Positions 33,951-42,667 of a DNA stretch of 64,000 nucleotides are shown here, one piece after another (positions within the stretch are counted from its first letter, which is position 1; each line of letters starts with the position of its first letter). Made by a program: the position numbers and the translations under genes. The DNA comes from Amycolatopsis thermoflava N1165 (GTDB taxonomy: Bacteria; Actinomycetota; Actinomycetes; Mycobacteriales; Pseudonocardiaceae): the NCBI RefSeq assembly GCF_000473265.1, contig NZ_KI421511.1, positions 981,731 to 1,045,730 on the forward strand. The letters are read 5' to 3'. The notes beneath the pieces were generated by a model. It was not told where the DNA came from. It saw nothing but the letters and a program-made list of their open reading frames with translations, and did no database searches.

Positions 33951-34713
33951 GGTGACAGGCTGCTTTGCCGTCACGGCCTGGCCGGGGGCGGGTGGGACGG
34001 GCTGACCACCACACCGCCTGGCTCTCACGGCGGGCGGCTCCCGGCCCCGCAAGGCGCCGCGACTCTGCTGGAACTCGCGCGTTTCCCGCGTCCGAGGCGA
34101 TCCTGGGCCGCCTCGAAGCTACGCACACCGGATGCGGCAGAACGCCGGACGTGGATGGTGGTGGCCGCCTCCATTCGAAGCCGCCTCGCTCACCGAGGAC
34201 CTGCCACCCTTCGGGCCGCGCGACCAGCCCGCCTGTGACAAGTCCTTGTGGAGTGCCCGACGCTGGTGCGCGGCTCCCGGCCGGATGAACGCGTTCCCTG
34301 CTTCCGGCGCGAAGGCCGCATGACGGATACCGTGGAGCCCCGCCACCGACTCCCAGGCGCTCCTGGCCGCGGCCACCCTGTTCGACACGGCCGACGATCC
34401 GCTGCCGGCCACAATGGACGATGTGGCGTGCGGACGGCGGCAGCAAGGGTCCGTGTCGCCGCCACGGGGCTGGTGTAGTCGAACCGCGGCTTTTCGTGAC
34501 GGCGCCAGGATGCGGCTGTGCCGGAGGTTGTGGAAGCGCAGTCCGGCCAGGACCGCCTGCGCCCGCGCCTCGGGCTGTACCCGGGGTAGGCCAGCCCGCG
34601 GCCGGGCGAACGTCGTGTACTCGTTCTTCGCCCCACTCTCGTGCGCGGCGGTTGTGCGCGATCGCCTGACCACGGCCCGCTGCTCCCGAGGAAGTGGTGG
34701 TCGTCCAGTGCGA
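33951..34713. other. Gene-poor stretch of ~760 bases
   Basis: No frame on either strand shows convincing similarity. A minus-strand frame carries GLRFHNLRHS at 34515-34544, like the box-II motif of tyrosine recombinases, with nothing supporting it on either side. Codon pattern and frame breaks suggest decayed DNA left by rearrangement. Confidence 0.5.
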
Positions 34714-34860
34714 TGGGGGACGAACGTGAACCACCTGCGTGCTATCGGATTCACCGTTGACGATCTCGCCGACGGTGTCGCCCTTTGGCGGTGTCACTCG
34801 GCGATCGTGGTGGCACGGCGAGTTCCCGATGACCGATTGGCCTATCATCGCCTTGTGGGC
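34714..34860 (+). pseudogene. Fragment of an LLM-class oxidoreductase gene
   Basis: The translation NVNHLRAIGFTVDDLADG matches NYVNHLRALGFTDDDLDGG of the intact LLM gene at 46846-47772. At the DNA level 34724-34768 agrees with 47513-47557 at all but about five positions. The frame decays on both sides, and no start or flavin-binding core is present. It is most likely the broken tail of a related gene. Confidence 0.5.
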
Positions 34861-34863
34861 GAC

Positions 34864-35514
34864 ATGGTGTCGAGTGAATCGACGGAGCTGCTTTCGGTCC
34901 GTGAGCAACAGCGGCTGATGACGCGTCAGCGCATCGTGGCCGCGGCGCGGCGGGTGTTCGAGGAGCGCGGCTACGGACAGGCGTCCATCGGCGACATCAC
35001 GAAGGCGGCGAAGGTCAACCGGGCGACCTTCTACCTGCACTTTCCGAACAAGGCCGAGGTCTTCACCGAGGTTTACCGGACGGTGCGGGAACAGCAGAGC
35101 GCCCAGTACTGGTCGCTGCTCGGCGCGGCACTCGCCGAGGGCACGGCTGCGAGCGTGCGCGAATGGCTCGACCGGGCGCTGGTGTGGTGGGAGGAACAGG
35201 CTCCGCTCCTGCCCGCCATCCACGAGGCGATGGCGAGCGACCTCGAGGTCGCGGCTCGCTGGAAGGACCAGCTGGATCAGCTGGCTGCCGAGCTGGGCGA
35301 ATACCTGGCCAAGTTCCCGAAGGGGCGGCGCGAGACGCAGCGGCTGCGGGTGGAACTGCTCATGGTGCAGCTCGATCAGCTGTGTTTCCGCGCGATCGTG
35401 CAGAAGGTGTTCGTGATCGGGCGGGAGGAGCTGCTGGACGTCGTGACCGGCATGTGGGTGGACGCGCTCGGTCTCTCCAGCACCGGACGGAAGAGCACTC
35501 GGACATCAAGCTGA
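34864..35514 (+). CDS. TetR-family transcriptional regulator
   Basis: 216 residues. Helix-turn-helix at ~18-65 (TRQRIVAAARRVFEERGYGQASIGDITKAAKVNRATFYLHFPNKAEVFTEVY), then an all-helical ligand domain with tryptophan-rich LDRALVWWEEQAPLLPAI. ATG 34864 (a GTG at 34858 is possible; neither has a strong ribosome site). It directly precedes a promoter with a CGACA-N3-TGTCG palindrome, and the same block recurs before hyuA, so it probably represses both the MFS-MmgE unit and the long hyuA operon. Confidence 0.88.
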   Translation: MVSSESTELLSVREQQRLMTRQRIVAAARRVFEERGYGQASIGDITKAAKVNRATFYLHFPNKAEVFTEVYRTVREQQSAQYWSLLGAALAEGTAASVREWLDRALVWWEEQAPLLPAIHEAMASDLEVAARWKDQLDQLAAELGEYLAKFPKGRRETQRLRVELLMVQLDQLCFRAIVQKVFVIGREELLDVVTGMWVDALGLSSTGRKSTRTSS

Positions 35515-35542
35515 CGCTTGACTCGACAGGGTGTCGTCTTTA
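35515..35542 (+). promoter_or_regulatory. TetR-type operator and promoter of the MFS-MmgE unit
   Basis: TTGACT (35518-35523) as -35, TAGTCT (35541-35546) as -10 at 17 bases, and the palindrome CGACAGGGTGTCG (35524-35536) filling the spacer. The 28-base block agrees at 24 positions with 38477-38504 before hyuA. A ~175-base leader follows. Confidence 0.68.
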
Positions 35543-35721
35543 GTCTCCTTGCGTGGCCTGAGTCACTCGTCCTCTCTGACGGGTCGCAGGTCGCGCGAGC
35601 GGGGCCGCAACCCTGAGCGGCCTGGCTCGCTTTCGTCGTCGGCGGTCGAGGCGTCGCCAGGGAAGGCGCCGCGGCGTGCCGGTTTCGTTCTTCATGTCAA
35701 CGACGACTTGGGAGCCCCCGA

Positions 35722-37065
35722 ATGTCCGACACCCCTGGCGTTGCCGCCGCCCCTCCCCCGGCCCTGATGCGGCGCGTGACCTTCGCGGCCGCCGTCGGCA
35801 ACACCGTCGAGACCTACGATTACGCCGTCTACGGGTTCTTGACGGTTCTGATCTCGAAACTGTTCTTCCCTGGTTCGCAGCCTGGCGTCGCACTGCTGTC
35901 GGACTTCGCGGTCTTCGGTGTCGCCTTCGTGGTGCGGCCGCTGGGCTCGCTGATCTTCGGCTCGATCGCGGACCGGTTCGGGCGCAAGCCCTCCCTGGTG
36001 GCGACCTTGGTCGTGATGGCAGGCGCCACCACGGTCATCGGTTTGCTGCCCGTCGCCGCCACCGTCGGGGTGTGGGCGCCGATCCTGCTGGTGGCGTGCC
36101 GGTTGCTGCAAGGACTGGCCGCCGGTGGCGAGTACAGCACCGCGATGACCTACGCCGCGGAGTTCACGCCGCAGCGCAAGCGGGGGGCGATGACCAGCCG
36201 CGTGCAGATCGGGAGTGTGGCGAGCCTGCTGCTGGCCGCGGGTGTGGTCCTGCTGCTGAGCGCGACGCTTTCGCCCGCGGCGATGGCCTCGTGGGGCTGG
36301 CGTATCCCGTTCCTCCTGGCACTGCCGCTCGGGCTCGTCGGCCTGTACATCCGCTCCCGGCTCGAAGAATCGCCCGAGTTCCGCGCGCTCGAGCAACAGG
36401 CTCAGGTCACCTCGTCACCGGCCAAGGAGTCGTTCAGCCGGCACTGGCGGCTGATCGTGCTGATCTTCGGCGTCGCCGCGTTCCAGCAGATCGGCTACTA
36501 CATCGCGTTCACCTACGCGCAGTCCTACCTCATCCAGCTCGGTTTCACGCAGAAGGAGGCGACCCTGGCCACGGTGATCAGCATCGCCGTGGCGGTGGTG
36601 CTCGTCGCGGCGGGCGGGCCGCTGTCCGACCGGTGGGGACGGTGGCCGATCCTCCTCGGTCTGTCCGCGGCGACGCTGGTGCTGGCGTACCCGCTGTTCA
36701 TGGCACTGTCGTCGGCGTCGAGTCTGGGCGTGGCGATCCTGATGACCGTGCTGCTCGGCGTCATGCCGGCGTTGTACACCTCGGTCGCGCCCGCGACCTA
36801 CATCGAGGTCGTCCCGGCCCGGGTGCGTGCCACGGTGTTCGCGGTCGGTTTCGCACTGGCCGCGGCGCTGCTCGGCGGTCCCGCGCTCTACGTCAGCCAG
36901 ACCCTCGTTCGGCTCACCGGTGACAACCGGTCGCCGGCGCTGTTCCTGATGTTCGGTGCGCTGCTGAGTCTGGTGGCGGCGCTCGTCGTGCGGCGGCGGC
37001 CCCCGCAGGTTCTCGCGCCGGACGTCGCGCCGGCGGCCGGCGTCCGTGCGCCCGAAGAGGTGTGA
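35722..37065 (+). CDS. MFS transporter, MHS type
   Basis: 447 residues, about 12 membrane segments. Signatures: AAVGNTVETYDYAVYGFL at helix 1, ADRFGRKPSL, LLQGLAAGGEYSTAMTYAAEFTPQRKRG, WGWRIPFLLALPLGLVGLYIRSRLEESPEF, SDRWGRWPIL. Third MHS carrier in the window. ATG 35722. Overlaps the MmgE/PrpD gene by GTGA, and both lie under the TetR-type operator. Probably imports the substrate handled by the hyuA operon. Confidence 0.9.
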   Translation: MSDTPGVAAAPPPALMRRVTFAAAVGNTVETYDYAVYGFLTVLISKLFFPGSQPGVALLSDFAVFGVAFVVRPLGSLIFGSIADRFGRKPSLVATLVVMAGATTVIGLLPVAATVGVWAPILLVACRLLQGLAAGGEYSTAMTYAAEFTPQRKRGAMTSRVQIGSVASLLLAAGVVLLLSATLSPAAMASWGWRIPFLLALPLGLVGLYIRSRLEESPEFRALEQQAQVTSSPAKESFSRHWRLIVLIFGVAAFQQIGYYIAFTYAQSYLIQLGFTQKEATLATVISIAVAVVLVAAGGPLSDRWGRWPILLGLSAATLVLAYPLFMALSSASSLGVAILMTVLLGVMPALYTSVAPATYIEVVPARVRATVFAVGFALAAALLGGPALYVSQTLVRLTGDNRSPALFLMFGALLSLVAALVVRRRPPQVLAPDVAPAAGVRAPEEV

Positions 37066-38393
37066 CGGTGTTCCTCGGCGCCCTCGCCGAACAGCTCGAG
37101 GACGCGGCGCCGCGCCTCCGGCCGGAGGCGATCGAGCAGGCCGGTACGTGCCTGCTCGATGCCCTCGCCTGCGCCTACGGCGGTCGCGAGATGCCGTGGG
37201 TGTCACAGGCCAGGTCGGTCGCGGGCAGCGGTGACGAAGCGGCGATCTGGGCAGCCGGCGGGCGACGGAGCGGCCTGTCGGACGCAGTCTTCGCCAATTC
37301 CGTTGCCTGCCATGCGCTCCTGCACGAAGACACCCATGCCGAGAGCCGGGTGCATCCGGGCACGGTGGTGATTCCCGCGGCGCTCGCGATCGGGGAGCGG
37401 CTGGGGTCGCCGCTGGTCGACGTGCTGCGAGCGATCGTCCTCGGGTACGAGGCGATCGCCCAGGTCGCGGCGGCGGTGCTGACCGACGACTTCGTCGCAC
37501 GCGGATGGCGTGCCAGCAGCGTGTTCGGTCCGTTCGGCGCGGCGGCGGCCGTGTCGAGCCTCCTGCGGCTGGATCCGGCCGCCACAGCGCACGCGCTCGG
37601 TCTGGCCGCCAGCTCGTCGGCCGGGATCTGCCAGTGGGCGCGGGACGGGACCACGGAAGTGTTCTTCCAGAACGCCGGCGCCTGTCGAGCGGGACTGGTG
37701 GCTGCGCTGCTCGCACGCGAGGGTGCGACCGGTGCCGCATCGGCGGTCGAGGGCATCTTCGGTCTCCGCCAGGCGTTCGGCGGGGCCCGGGGCGGGGCTG
37801 GGTTGCCTGAGGTGCGGCTGGACCGGATGGCGATCTCGGCGACGTTCTTCAAGGCCCATCCCTCGTGCGCCCTCACGCAGGAGGCGATCGACGCGGCGCA
37901 ACAGCTCGCGGCACAGGGGATCGAGCCGGACGCGGTGGCTGATGCGTCGGTGCACACCTCGGGTGCCGCGGCACGGTACCCCGGTTGTGACAACGGAACC
38001 TCGTTGACGACGACGATCTCTCGCCAGATGAGCCTGCAGTTCGCGGTGGCTGCGGCGCTGACCGATGGTGCACTGCGGCCGCACCGGTACTCCGGTCCGC
38101 TCGACCCCAGGCTGGCCGAGCTCGCGGCCCGGACTTCGGTGGTCGTCGATCCGGACGCCGATCGGGCGTTCCCCGCGCGCAGGGACGCACGGGTGACCGT
38201 ACGCCTGACCGACGGCCGCACTGTTTCGGCGACCAACCCCGACGGCGTGAACCCGACCGCGGCGGCGGTGGCCGAGAAGTTCCGCGACTACGCGGTTCCG
38301 GTGCTCGGCCCTGACGCGGACGACATCGTCACGACCGTGCGCGACCCCGGATCGTGCTTGGACACCGCCGAACTGGTGGCGCGGCTGCGCTGA
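37062..38393 (+). CDS. MmgE/PrpD-family protein
   Basis: 443 residues, full length for the 2-methylcitrate dehydratase-like family. Typical pieces: CLLDALACAYGGREMPWVSQA, DAVFANSVACHALLHEDTHAESRVHPGTVVIPAALAIGERLGS, VLGYEAIAQVAA, GFHP-like block RGWRASSVFGPFGAAAAVSSLLRLD, FKAHPSCALTQEAIDAA. The family dehydrates or isomerises tri- and dicarboxylic acids. GTG 37062 overlaps the transporter stop. A hairpin ends the unit. Confidence 0.9.
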   Translation: MTVFLGALAEQLEDAAPRLRPEAIEQAGTCLLDALACAYGGREMPWVSQARSVAGSGDEAAIWAAGGRRSGLSDAVFANSVACHALLHEDTHAESRVHPGTVVIPAALAIGERLGSPLVDVLRAIVLGYEAIAQVAAAVLTDDFVARGWRASSVFGPFGAAAAVSSLLRLDPAATAHALGLAASSSAGICQWARDGTTEVFFQNAGACRAGLVAALLAREGATGAASAVEGIFGLRQAFGGARGGAGLPEVRLDRMAISATFFKAHPSCALTQEAIDAAQQLAAQGIEPDAVADASVHTSGAAARYPGCDNGTSLTTTISRQMSLQFAVAAALTDGALRPHRYSGPLDPRLAELAARTSVVVDPDADRAFPARRDARVTVRLTDGRTVSATNPDGVNPTAAAVAEKFRDYAVPVLGPDADDIVTTVRDPGSCLDTAELVARLR

Positions 38394-38407
38394 ACACGGT
38401 GCGAGGA

Positions 38408-38435
38408 GCGGGTGGCCGCCGCCGAGGCCACCCGC
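38408..38435 (+). terminator. Terminator after the MmgE/PrpD gene
   Basis: GCGGGTGGCC and its complement form a perfect 10-bp stem with an 8-base loop, 15 bases past the stop and ~45 bases before the hyuA promoter, separating two transcription units. Confidence 0.72.
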
Positions 38436-38476
38436 CCCTTGCCGGGCCCACAGGCCCAAAACAGACAACAACCTGT

Positions 38477-38504
38477 CGCTTGACTCAACATGCTGTCGTC
38501 TCTA
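38477..38504 (+). promoter_or_regulatory. TetR-type operator and promoter of the hyuA operon
   Basis: TTGACT (38480-38485), palindrome CAACATGCTGTCG (38486-38498) and TCTAAT or TAATGT just after as -10. One palindrome arm is imperfect (CAACA against TGTCG). Nearly the same block occurs at 35515. Confidence 0.66.
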
Positions 38505-38558
38505 ATGTGAGTCGCAGGCAGTGCGCTGATTCCTCCCGCGCGCAGCCCAGGAAGGACA

Positions 38559-40649
38559 ATGACGTTGCGTTCCTCAGTCACGTTCCAGATCGGCTGTGAC
38601 ATCGGTGGCACGTTCACCGACGTCGTCGCGATCGACTCAAGTGGACGGTCCTACGCGGACAAGTCCGACACCACCCACGGTGACCTCACCATCGGCCTCC
38701 TCGCGGCACTGGAAAACCTCGCCACCCAGGTGGGTGTGCCCCTGCCCGGGCTGCTCGCGTCCACGACGCGCTTCGTCAACGGCACGACCGTGGTCACCAA
38801 CGCGGTCGCCGAGCTCCGCGGCGCCACGGTGGGTCTCGTCACCACGCAGGGCTTTGGAGACAACCTGCTCATCGCGCGTTCCGCCCGGAACGCACACCGG
38901 GATCATCACAAGCAGCTGAACATCCCGCAGATCGTCGCCCGCGAGCACGTCGCCGAAGTGGCGGAGCGGGTGGACCGCAAGGGCCGGATCATCGTGCCGT
39001 TGACCGAGGCGGAGGCGAGGCAAGCCGTCGGCACGCTGGTGGCCGCCGGCGTCGACTCGATCGCCGTCTCGCTGCTGTGGGGTTTCGCGAACCCGGCACA
39101 CGAGGAACTGCTCGCCTCGATCGTCGAGACCGAGCACCCCGGGATCTTCCTGAGCGTCTCGTCCCGATTGCACCCGGTCATCCGCGAGTACGAGCGGACG
39201 ATGACGACGGTCCTCAACTCGTTCACCGGCATCCGGGTCGCGGAATACACGGCACGGATCGAGCGGGATCTCGCCGCGCGCGGGCTGCGCGTGCCGGTGG
39301 CGTTCATGCAGGGTTTCGGGGGGACGGTGACCGCGGCGGAGGCCCGGCAGCGGCCGATCACGCTGATCGACTCGGGGCCCGCCGGCGGCGTGATCGGGGC
39401 GCGGGAACTGGCGCGCCGGCTCGGCATCCGCGACATCGTGACCGCGGACATGGGCGGCACCTCCTTCGACGTCTCCGTGCTGCGGGACGCGACCCCTCAG
39501 GTCACGCAGCGGGTCACGCTGGGCGAACGCTTCCTGACCGCACTGTCCAAGATCGACGTGTTGCCGATCGGCACCGGCGGCGGCAGCATCGCGTGGCTCG
39601 ACGCGCGTGGGGTGCCGCAGGTGGGCCCGCGCAGCGCCGGCGCCGAACCAGGTCCGATCTGCTACGGCAAGGGGGGCACCGAGCCGACAGTGACCGATGC
39701 CTCCGCCGTGCTCGGGCTCCTCGATCCGTCGTCCTTCCTGGACGGCAGGCGAGCCCTCGACATCGACAGCGCGCGGGAGGCACTCGGCCGGGAAATCGGC
39801 AAACCGCTCGGGATCGGCGCCGTGCAGGCCGCTGTGGCCGTGCACCGGATGGTGGTCGCGGACATGGGCAACGCCGTGCGCGGGGTGACAGTGGAACGGG
39901 GCCACGATCCCCGCGAGTTCGCCATGGTCGCCTTCGGGGGCGCACTGGGTCTCTTCGCAGCCGACATCGCCCGGTCGGTCGGCATCCGGCAGGTCGTGAT
40001 CCCGGCCGACGCCGCCGTCTTCTCCGCCCGTGGCCTGCTCTCCAGCGACGACGTTCGCACGAGGGCCCGGTCGGCCATGTGGCAGGGCGGCGATGTGAGC
40101 GCGGTGGTCACCGCCCTGCGCGAACTCGACGCGGAACTCGTCGCGGCGCTGCGTGCCGCGGGCTATCCGGACGATCGGATCGAGGTCCGGTGGGAGGGGG
40201 AGTTCAAGTTCGCCGGGCAGCAGTGGGAACTGCGGATCCCGATCCCGCGTCGCGACGACCTGGGCGAAGCGGATCTGGCGGAGATCCAGTCGGGCTTTCC
40301 CGCGCAGTACGAAAAGGAATACGGCAGCGGAACCGCGTGGGTGGGCAGCCCGGTGGTGCTGATGGCGGTGCGGGTCACGGCCACCGGACGCGTCGACCCC
40401 GTCGACATCGCCCAGCAGGAGCCGGAAACCGGTGCGGTGATCAGGCCGCTCACGCGCCGCCGGGTCCACCTTCCCGACAGCGGGGAGGCCGAGGTCGACG
40501 TCCACGGCGCGCTGCCGCCGGGTGCTGTCGTCGCCGGTCCGGCGCTGCTCGAGCACCCGCTGACCACGATCGGTCTCCCCGCAGGCTGGGAGCTGCGGGT
40601 CGACGGCTGGGGCAACTACCTGCTCACCGACAAGGAGGTCGCGGCATGA
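38559..40649 (+). CDS. hyuA: Hydantoinase/oxoprolinase subunit A (HyuA-like)
   Basis: 696 residues. ASKHA-type ATPase with the family start IGCDIGGTFTDVVAID, STTRFVNGTTVVTNAVAE, DNLLIARSARNAHRDH, STLIDSGPAGGVIGARELAR-like LIDSGPAGG, ADMGGTSFDVS, GAEPGPICYGKGG and FGGALGLFAADIARSVG. HyuA/HyuB pairs hydrolyse cyclic imides or lactams with ATP (hydantoins, 5-oxoproline) and include the acetone and acetophenone carboxylases. ATG 38559 after GAAGGA. Overlaps hyuB by ATGA. Which of these reactions applies is open. Confidence 0.92.
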   Translation: MTLRSSVTFQIGCDIGGTFTDVVAIDSSGRSYADKSDTTHGDLTIGLLAALENLATQVGVPLPGLLASTTRFVNGTTVVTNAVAELRGATVGLVTTQGFGDNLLIARSARNAHRDHHKQLNIPQIVAREHVAEVAERVDRKGRIIVPLTEAEARQAVGTLVAAGVDSIAVSLLWGFANPAHEELLASIVETEHPGIFLSVSSRLHPVIREYERTMTTVLNSFTGIRVAEYTARIERDLAARGLRVPVAFMQGFGGTVTAAEARQRPITLIDSGPAGGVIGARELARRLGIRDIVTADMGGTSFDVSVLRDATPQVTQRVTLGERFLTALSKIDVLPIGTGGGSIAWLDARGVPQVGPRSAGAEPGPICYGKGGTEPTVTDASAVLGLLDPSSFLDGRRALDIDSAREALGREIGKPLGIGAVQAAVAVHRMVVADMGNAVRGVTVERGHDPREFAMVAFGGALGLFAADIARSVGIRQVVIPADAAVFSARGLLSSDDVRTRARSAMWQGGDVSAVVTALRELDAELVAALRAAGYPDDRIEVRWEGEFKFAGQQWELRIPIPRRDDLGEADLAEIQSGFPAQYEKEYGSGTAWVGSPVVLMAVRVTATGRVDPVDIAQQEPETGAVIRPLTRRRVHLPDSGEAEVDVHGALPPGAVVAGPALLEHPLTTIGLPAGWELRVDGWGNYLLTDKEVAA

Positions 40650-42667
40650 CCGCGAGAAACGACATCCGGCTGGATCCGGTCGACGTCGACATCCTCGCCA
40701 AGGCGCTGGACAACGTCGCCGCCGAGATGGGCACCGTGATGATGCGCGCCTCGGGCAGCCCAGCCATCGCCGAGGCGGTGGACTTCTCGACCTTCATCGC
40801 CGACGCCGAGGGTGACATCATCAGCTACGCCGGGTACATCACCATGTACCTCGGGGCCGCGCGGCAGGCCGTGCGGCACATCCTCGCCACCTACCCGCGC
40901 TCGGAGATCCGCGCGGGCGACATGTTCCTGTGCAACGACCCCTTCACCACCGGCAACGCGCATGCGGTGGACGTCGGTGTGGTGCGGCCGATCTTCATCG
41001 GCGGCGAGCTGATGGCGTGGTGCTGGGCCGAGGCCCACGTGAACGATTTCGGGGGGTTCGCACCGGGCGGGATGAACCCGATCGCCACCGAGGCCTACGG
41101 CGAGGCGCTGCGGCTGCCCGGCGTCAAGATCGTCGACCAGGGACGCCCCGTCGAAGACGTGTGGCGGATCATCGAGACCAACATCCGCGTCCCGGAACTG
41201 GTCCTCAACGACATCCGCTGCTTCATCGCCGCCTGCCACCGCTGCGACGAGCGGCTCCAGGCGCTCATCGGGCGGTACGGCACGGGCGCGTTCCGCACCT
41301 ACGTCGAGGCGGCGAAGGACCTCGCCGAGCAGGCCGTCCGCCGCCGGATCGCGGACCTGCCCGACGGGACCTACACCGCGGAGGAGTTCGCCGAACACAA
41401 CGGGCACACCGACGAGTTGTACCCGGTGCGGTGCACGCTGACGGTCACCGGCGACGCACTGCGGTTCGACCTGACGGACTCCGCGCCGCAGACCGACGGT
41501 TTCATCAACGTCAGTGCCGCGACGACGCTCGGAGCGGTGGTGTCCCCGCTGCTGATCACGTTGCTGCCGGACCTGCCCATCAACCAGGGCACGCTGCGCC
41601 CCATCGAGGTCGTCACGAAACCCGGCACCATCTGCGACGCGCGGATGCCGGCGCCGATGGGGGCCGGGCACATCGAGACGGGCTTCCGGATCGGCAAACT
41701 GGTCACCAGGCTGCTCGCCGATCTGCAGGCCGGCAGCGACAACGCCTTCGTCCGCGAGCACGTGATGGCGCCGTGGCAGGACTCGTGGAGCGCCAGCTTC
41801 TTCTACGCCCCGGACGAGGACGGCCGGCTGGTCCCCTTCCCGGACATGAACGGCGGCGGCAGCGGAGCCGGAGCGCAGGCCGTCGCCGACGGCATGGACG
41901 TCAGCGGCGTCCTCGCGCAGCCGCAGAACAGCATCCCCGACATCGAGATCAACGAGCTCGTCTACCCGGTGCTGTACCTGTGGCGGCGGCTCAACCCGAA
42001 TTCCGGCGGACCCGGCCGCACACGAGGTGGAGCGGGGATCGATCTGGCGTTCACACCCTGGTACACGCCGGGCGGTCAGGAGCACGTGATGGCGGCGTGC
42101 TGGCAGGTGCCGCCGTCCGGCGTCTTCGGCGGGTATCCGGGTTCGACGAGCGGCTCGGCCCTGGTGAGCGGGGCTCGCGCGGACGAGGCGCTCGCGCAGG
42201 GCCGCATCCCGCGGGCGATCGGTGACCTGGCCGCACCGGCAACACCGTTGCAGGGCAAGCAGTTCGGTCTGACCGTGGGCGCGGGCGACGTGGTCGTCCT
42301 GCGGGTCGGTGGGGGTGGCGGGCACGGCGACCCGATCGAGCGAGACCCCGCCCGGGTGGCGGCCGACGTCCGGTCCGGCGTGGTGACCGTCGAGGCGGCC
42401 CGAGTCTCCTACGGAGTCGTGCTCGACGACACCGGCCGCCCCGATCCCGCCGCCACCAGCGCCGAGCGCGAGCGGATCCGCCGCGAACGGCGAAGCTGGG
42501 CCCGCGAGGACGGACTCGCCGTGCGCCGGAGCGCCGCTCACGAACGGCTGGCCGAGCGCGGGCAGTGGTGCCAGGCCCGCCCGGGAGTCCAGCTCGTCGA
42601 GTACGCCGACCCCGGCACCGGGGCACTGGTGCGCGCCGACGTCGTGGTGCGGACCGGTGATCGATGA
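40646..42667 (+). CDS. hyuB: Hydantoinase subunit B (HyuB-like)
   Basis: 673 residues, longer than the ~520-590 I expect for plain HyuB because of a ~90-residue basic C-terminal tail (ATSAERERIRRERRSWAREDG ...). Signatures: GTVMMRASGSPAIAEAVDFSTFIADAEGDIISY, GDMFLCNDPFTTGNAHAVDVGVVRPIF, HVNDFGG, NTIP-like LNDIRCFIAA, RTRGGAGIDLAF, GGYPGSTSG and VVVLRVGGGGGHGDP. ATG 40646 overlaps hyuA; the longer open frame upstream is an hyuA shadow. Forms the active complex with HyuA. Overlaps the ligase gene by ATGA. Confidence 0.92.
   Translation: MTARNDIRLDPVDVDILAKALDNVAAEMGTVMMRASGSPAIAEAVDFSTFIADAEGDIISYAGYITMYLGAARQAVRHILATYPRSEIRAGDMFLCNDPFTTGNAHAVDVGVVRPIFIGGELMAWCWAEAHVNDFGGFAPGGMNPIATEAYGEALRLPGVKIVDQGRPVEDVWRIIETNIRVPELVLNDIRCFIAACHRCDERLQALIGRYGTGAFRTYVEAAKDLAEQAVRRRIADLPDGTYTAEEFAEHNGHTDELYPVRCTLTVTGDALRFDLTDSAPQTDGFINVSAATTLGAVVSPLLITLLPDLPINQGTLRPIEVVTKPGTICDARMPAPMGAGHIETGFRIGKLVTRLLADLQAGSDNAFVREHVMAPWQDSWSASFFYAPDEDGRLVPFPDMNGGGSGAGAQAVADGMDVSGVLAQPQNSIPDIEINELVYPVLYLWRRLNPNSGGPGRTRGGAGIDLAFTPWYTPGGQEHVMAACWQVPPSGVFGGYPGSTSGSALVSGARADEALAQGRIPRAIGDLAAPATPLQGKQFGLTVGAGDVVVLRVGGGGGHGDPIERDPARVAADVRSGVVTVEAARVSYGVVLDDTGRPDPAATSAERERIRRERRSWAREDGLAVRRSAAHERLAERGQWCQARPGVQLVEYADPGTGALVRADVVVRTGDR

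Noticed and set aside
34515..34544. GLRFHNLRHS on the minus strand, like a tyrosine recombinase motif
   Set aside because: No catalytic Arg region or final Tyr was found in any frame nearby; a ten-residue match in a GC-rich decayed stretch can be chance. No att-like repeats were seen.
38637..40556. A 639-residue open frame on the minus strand, opposite hyuA
   Set aside because: It is rich in Arg/His/Gly/Pro without any domain pattern, and hyuA on the other strand has full family motifs. Such antisense frames are usual at ~70% G+C.
39077..40645. A 5' extension of hyuB that would give a 1196-residue protein
   Set aside because: The extra part is hyuA read in another frame (Arg-rich, no similarity). 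The ATG at 40646 with stop-start overlap fits the family start.
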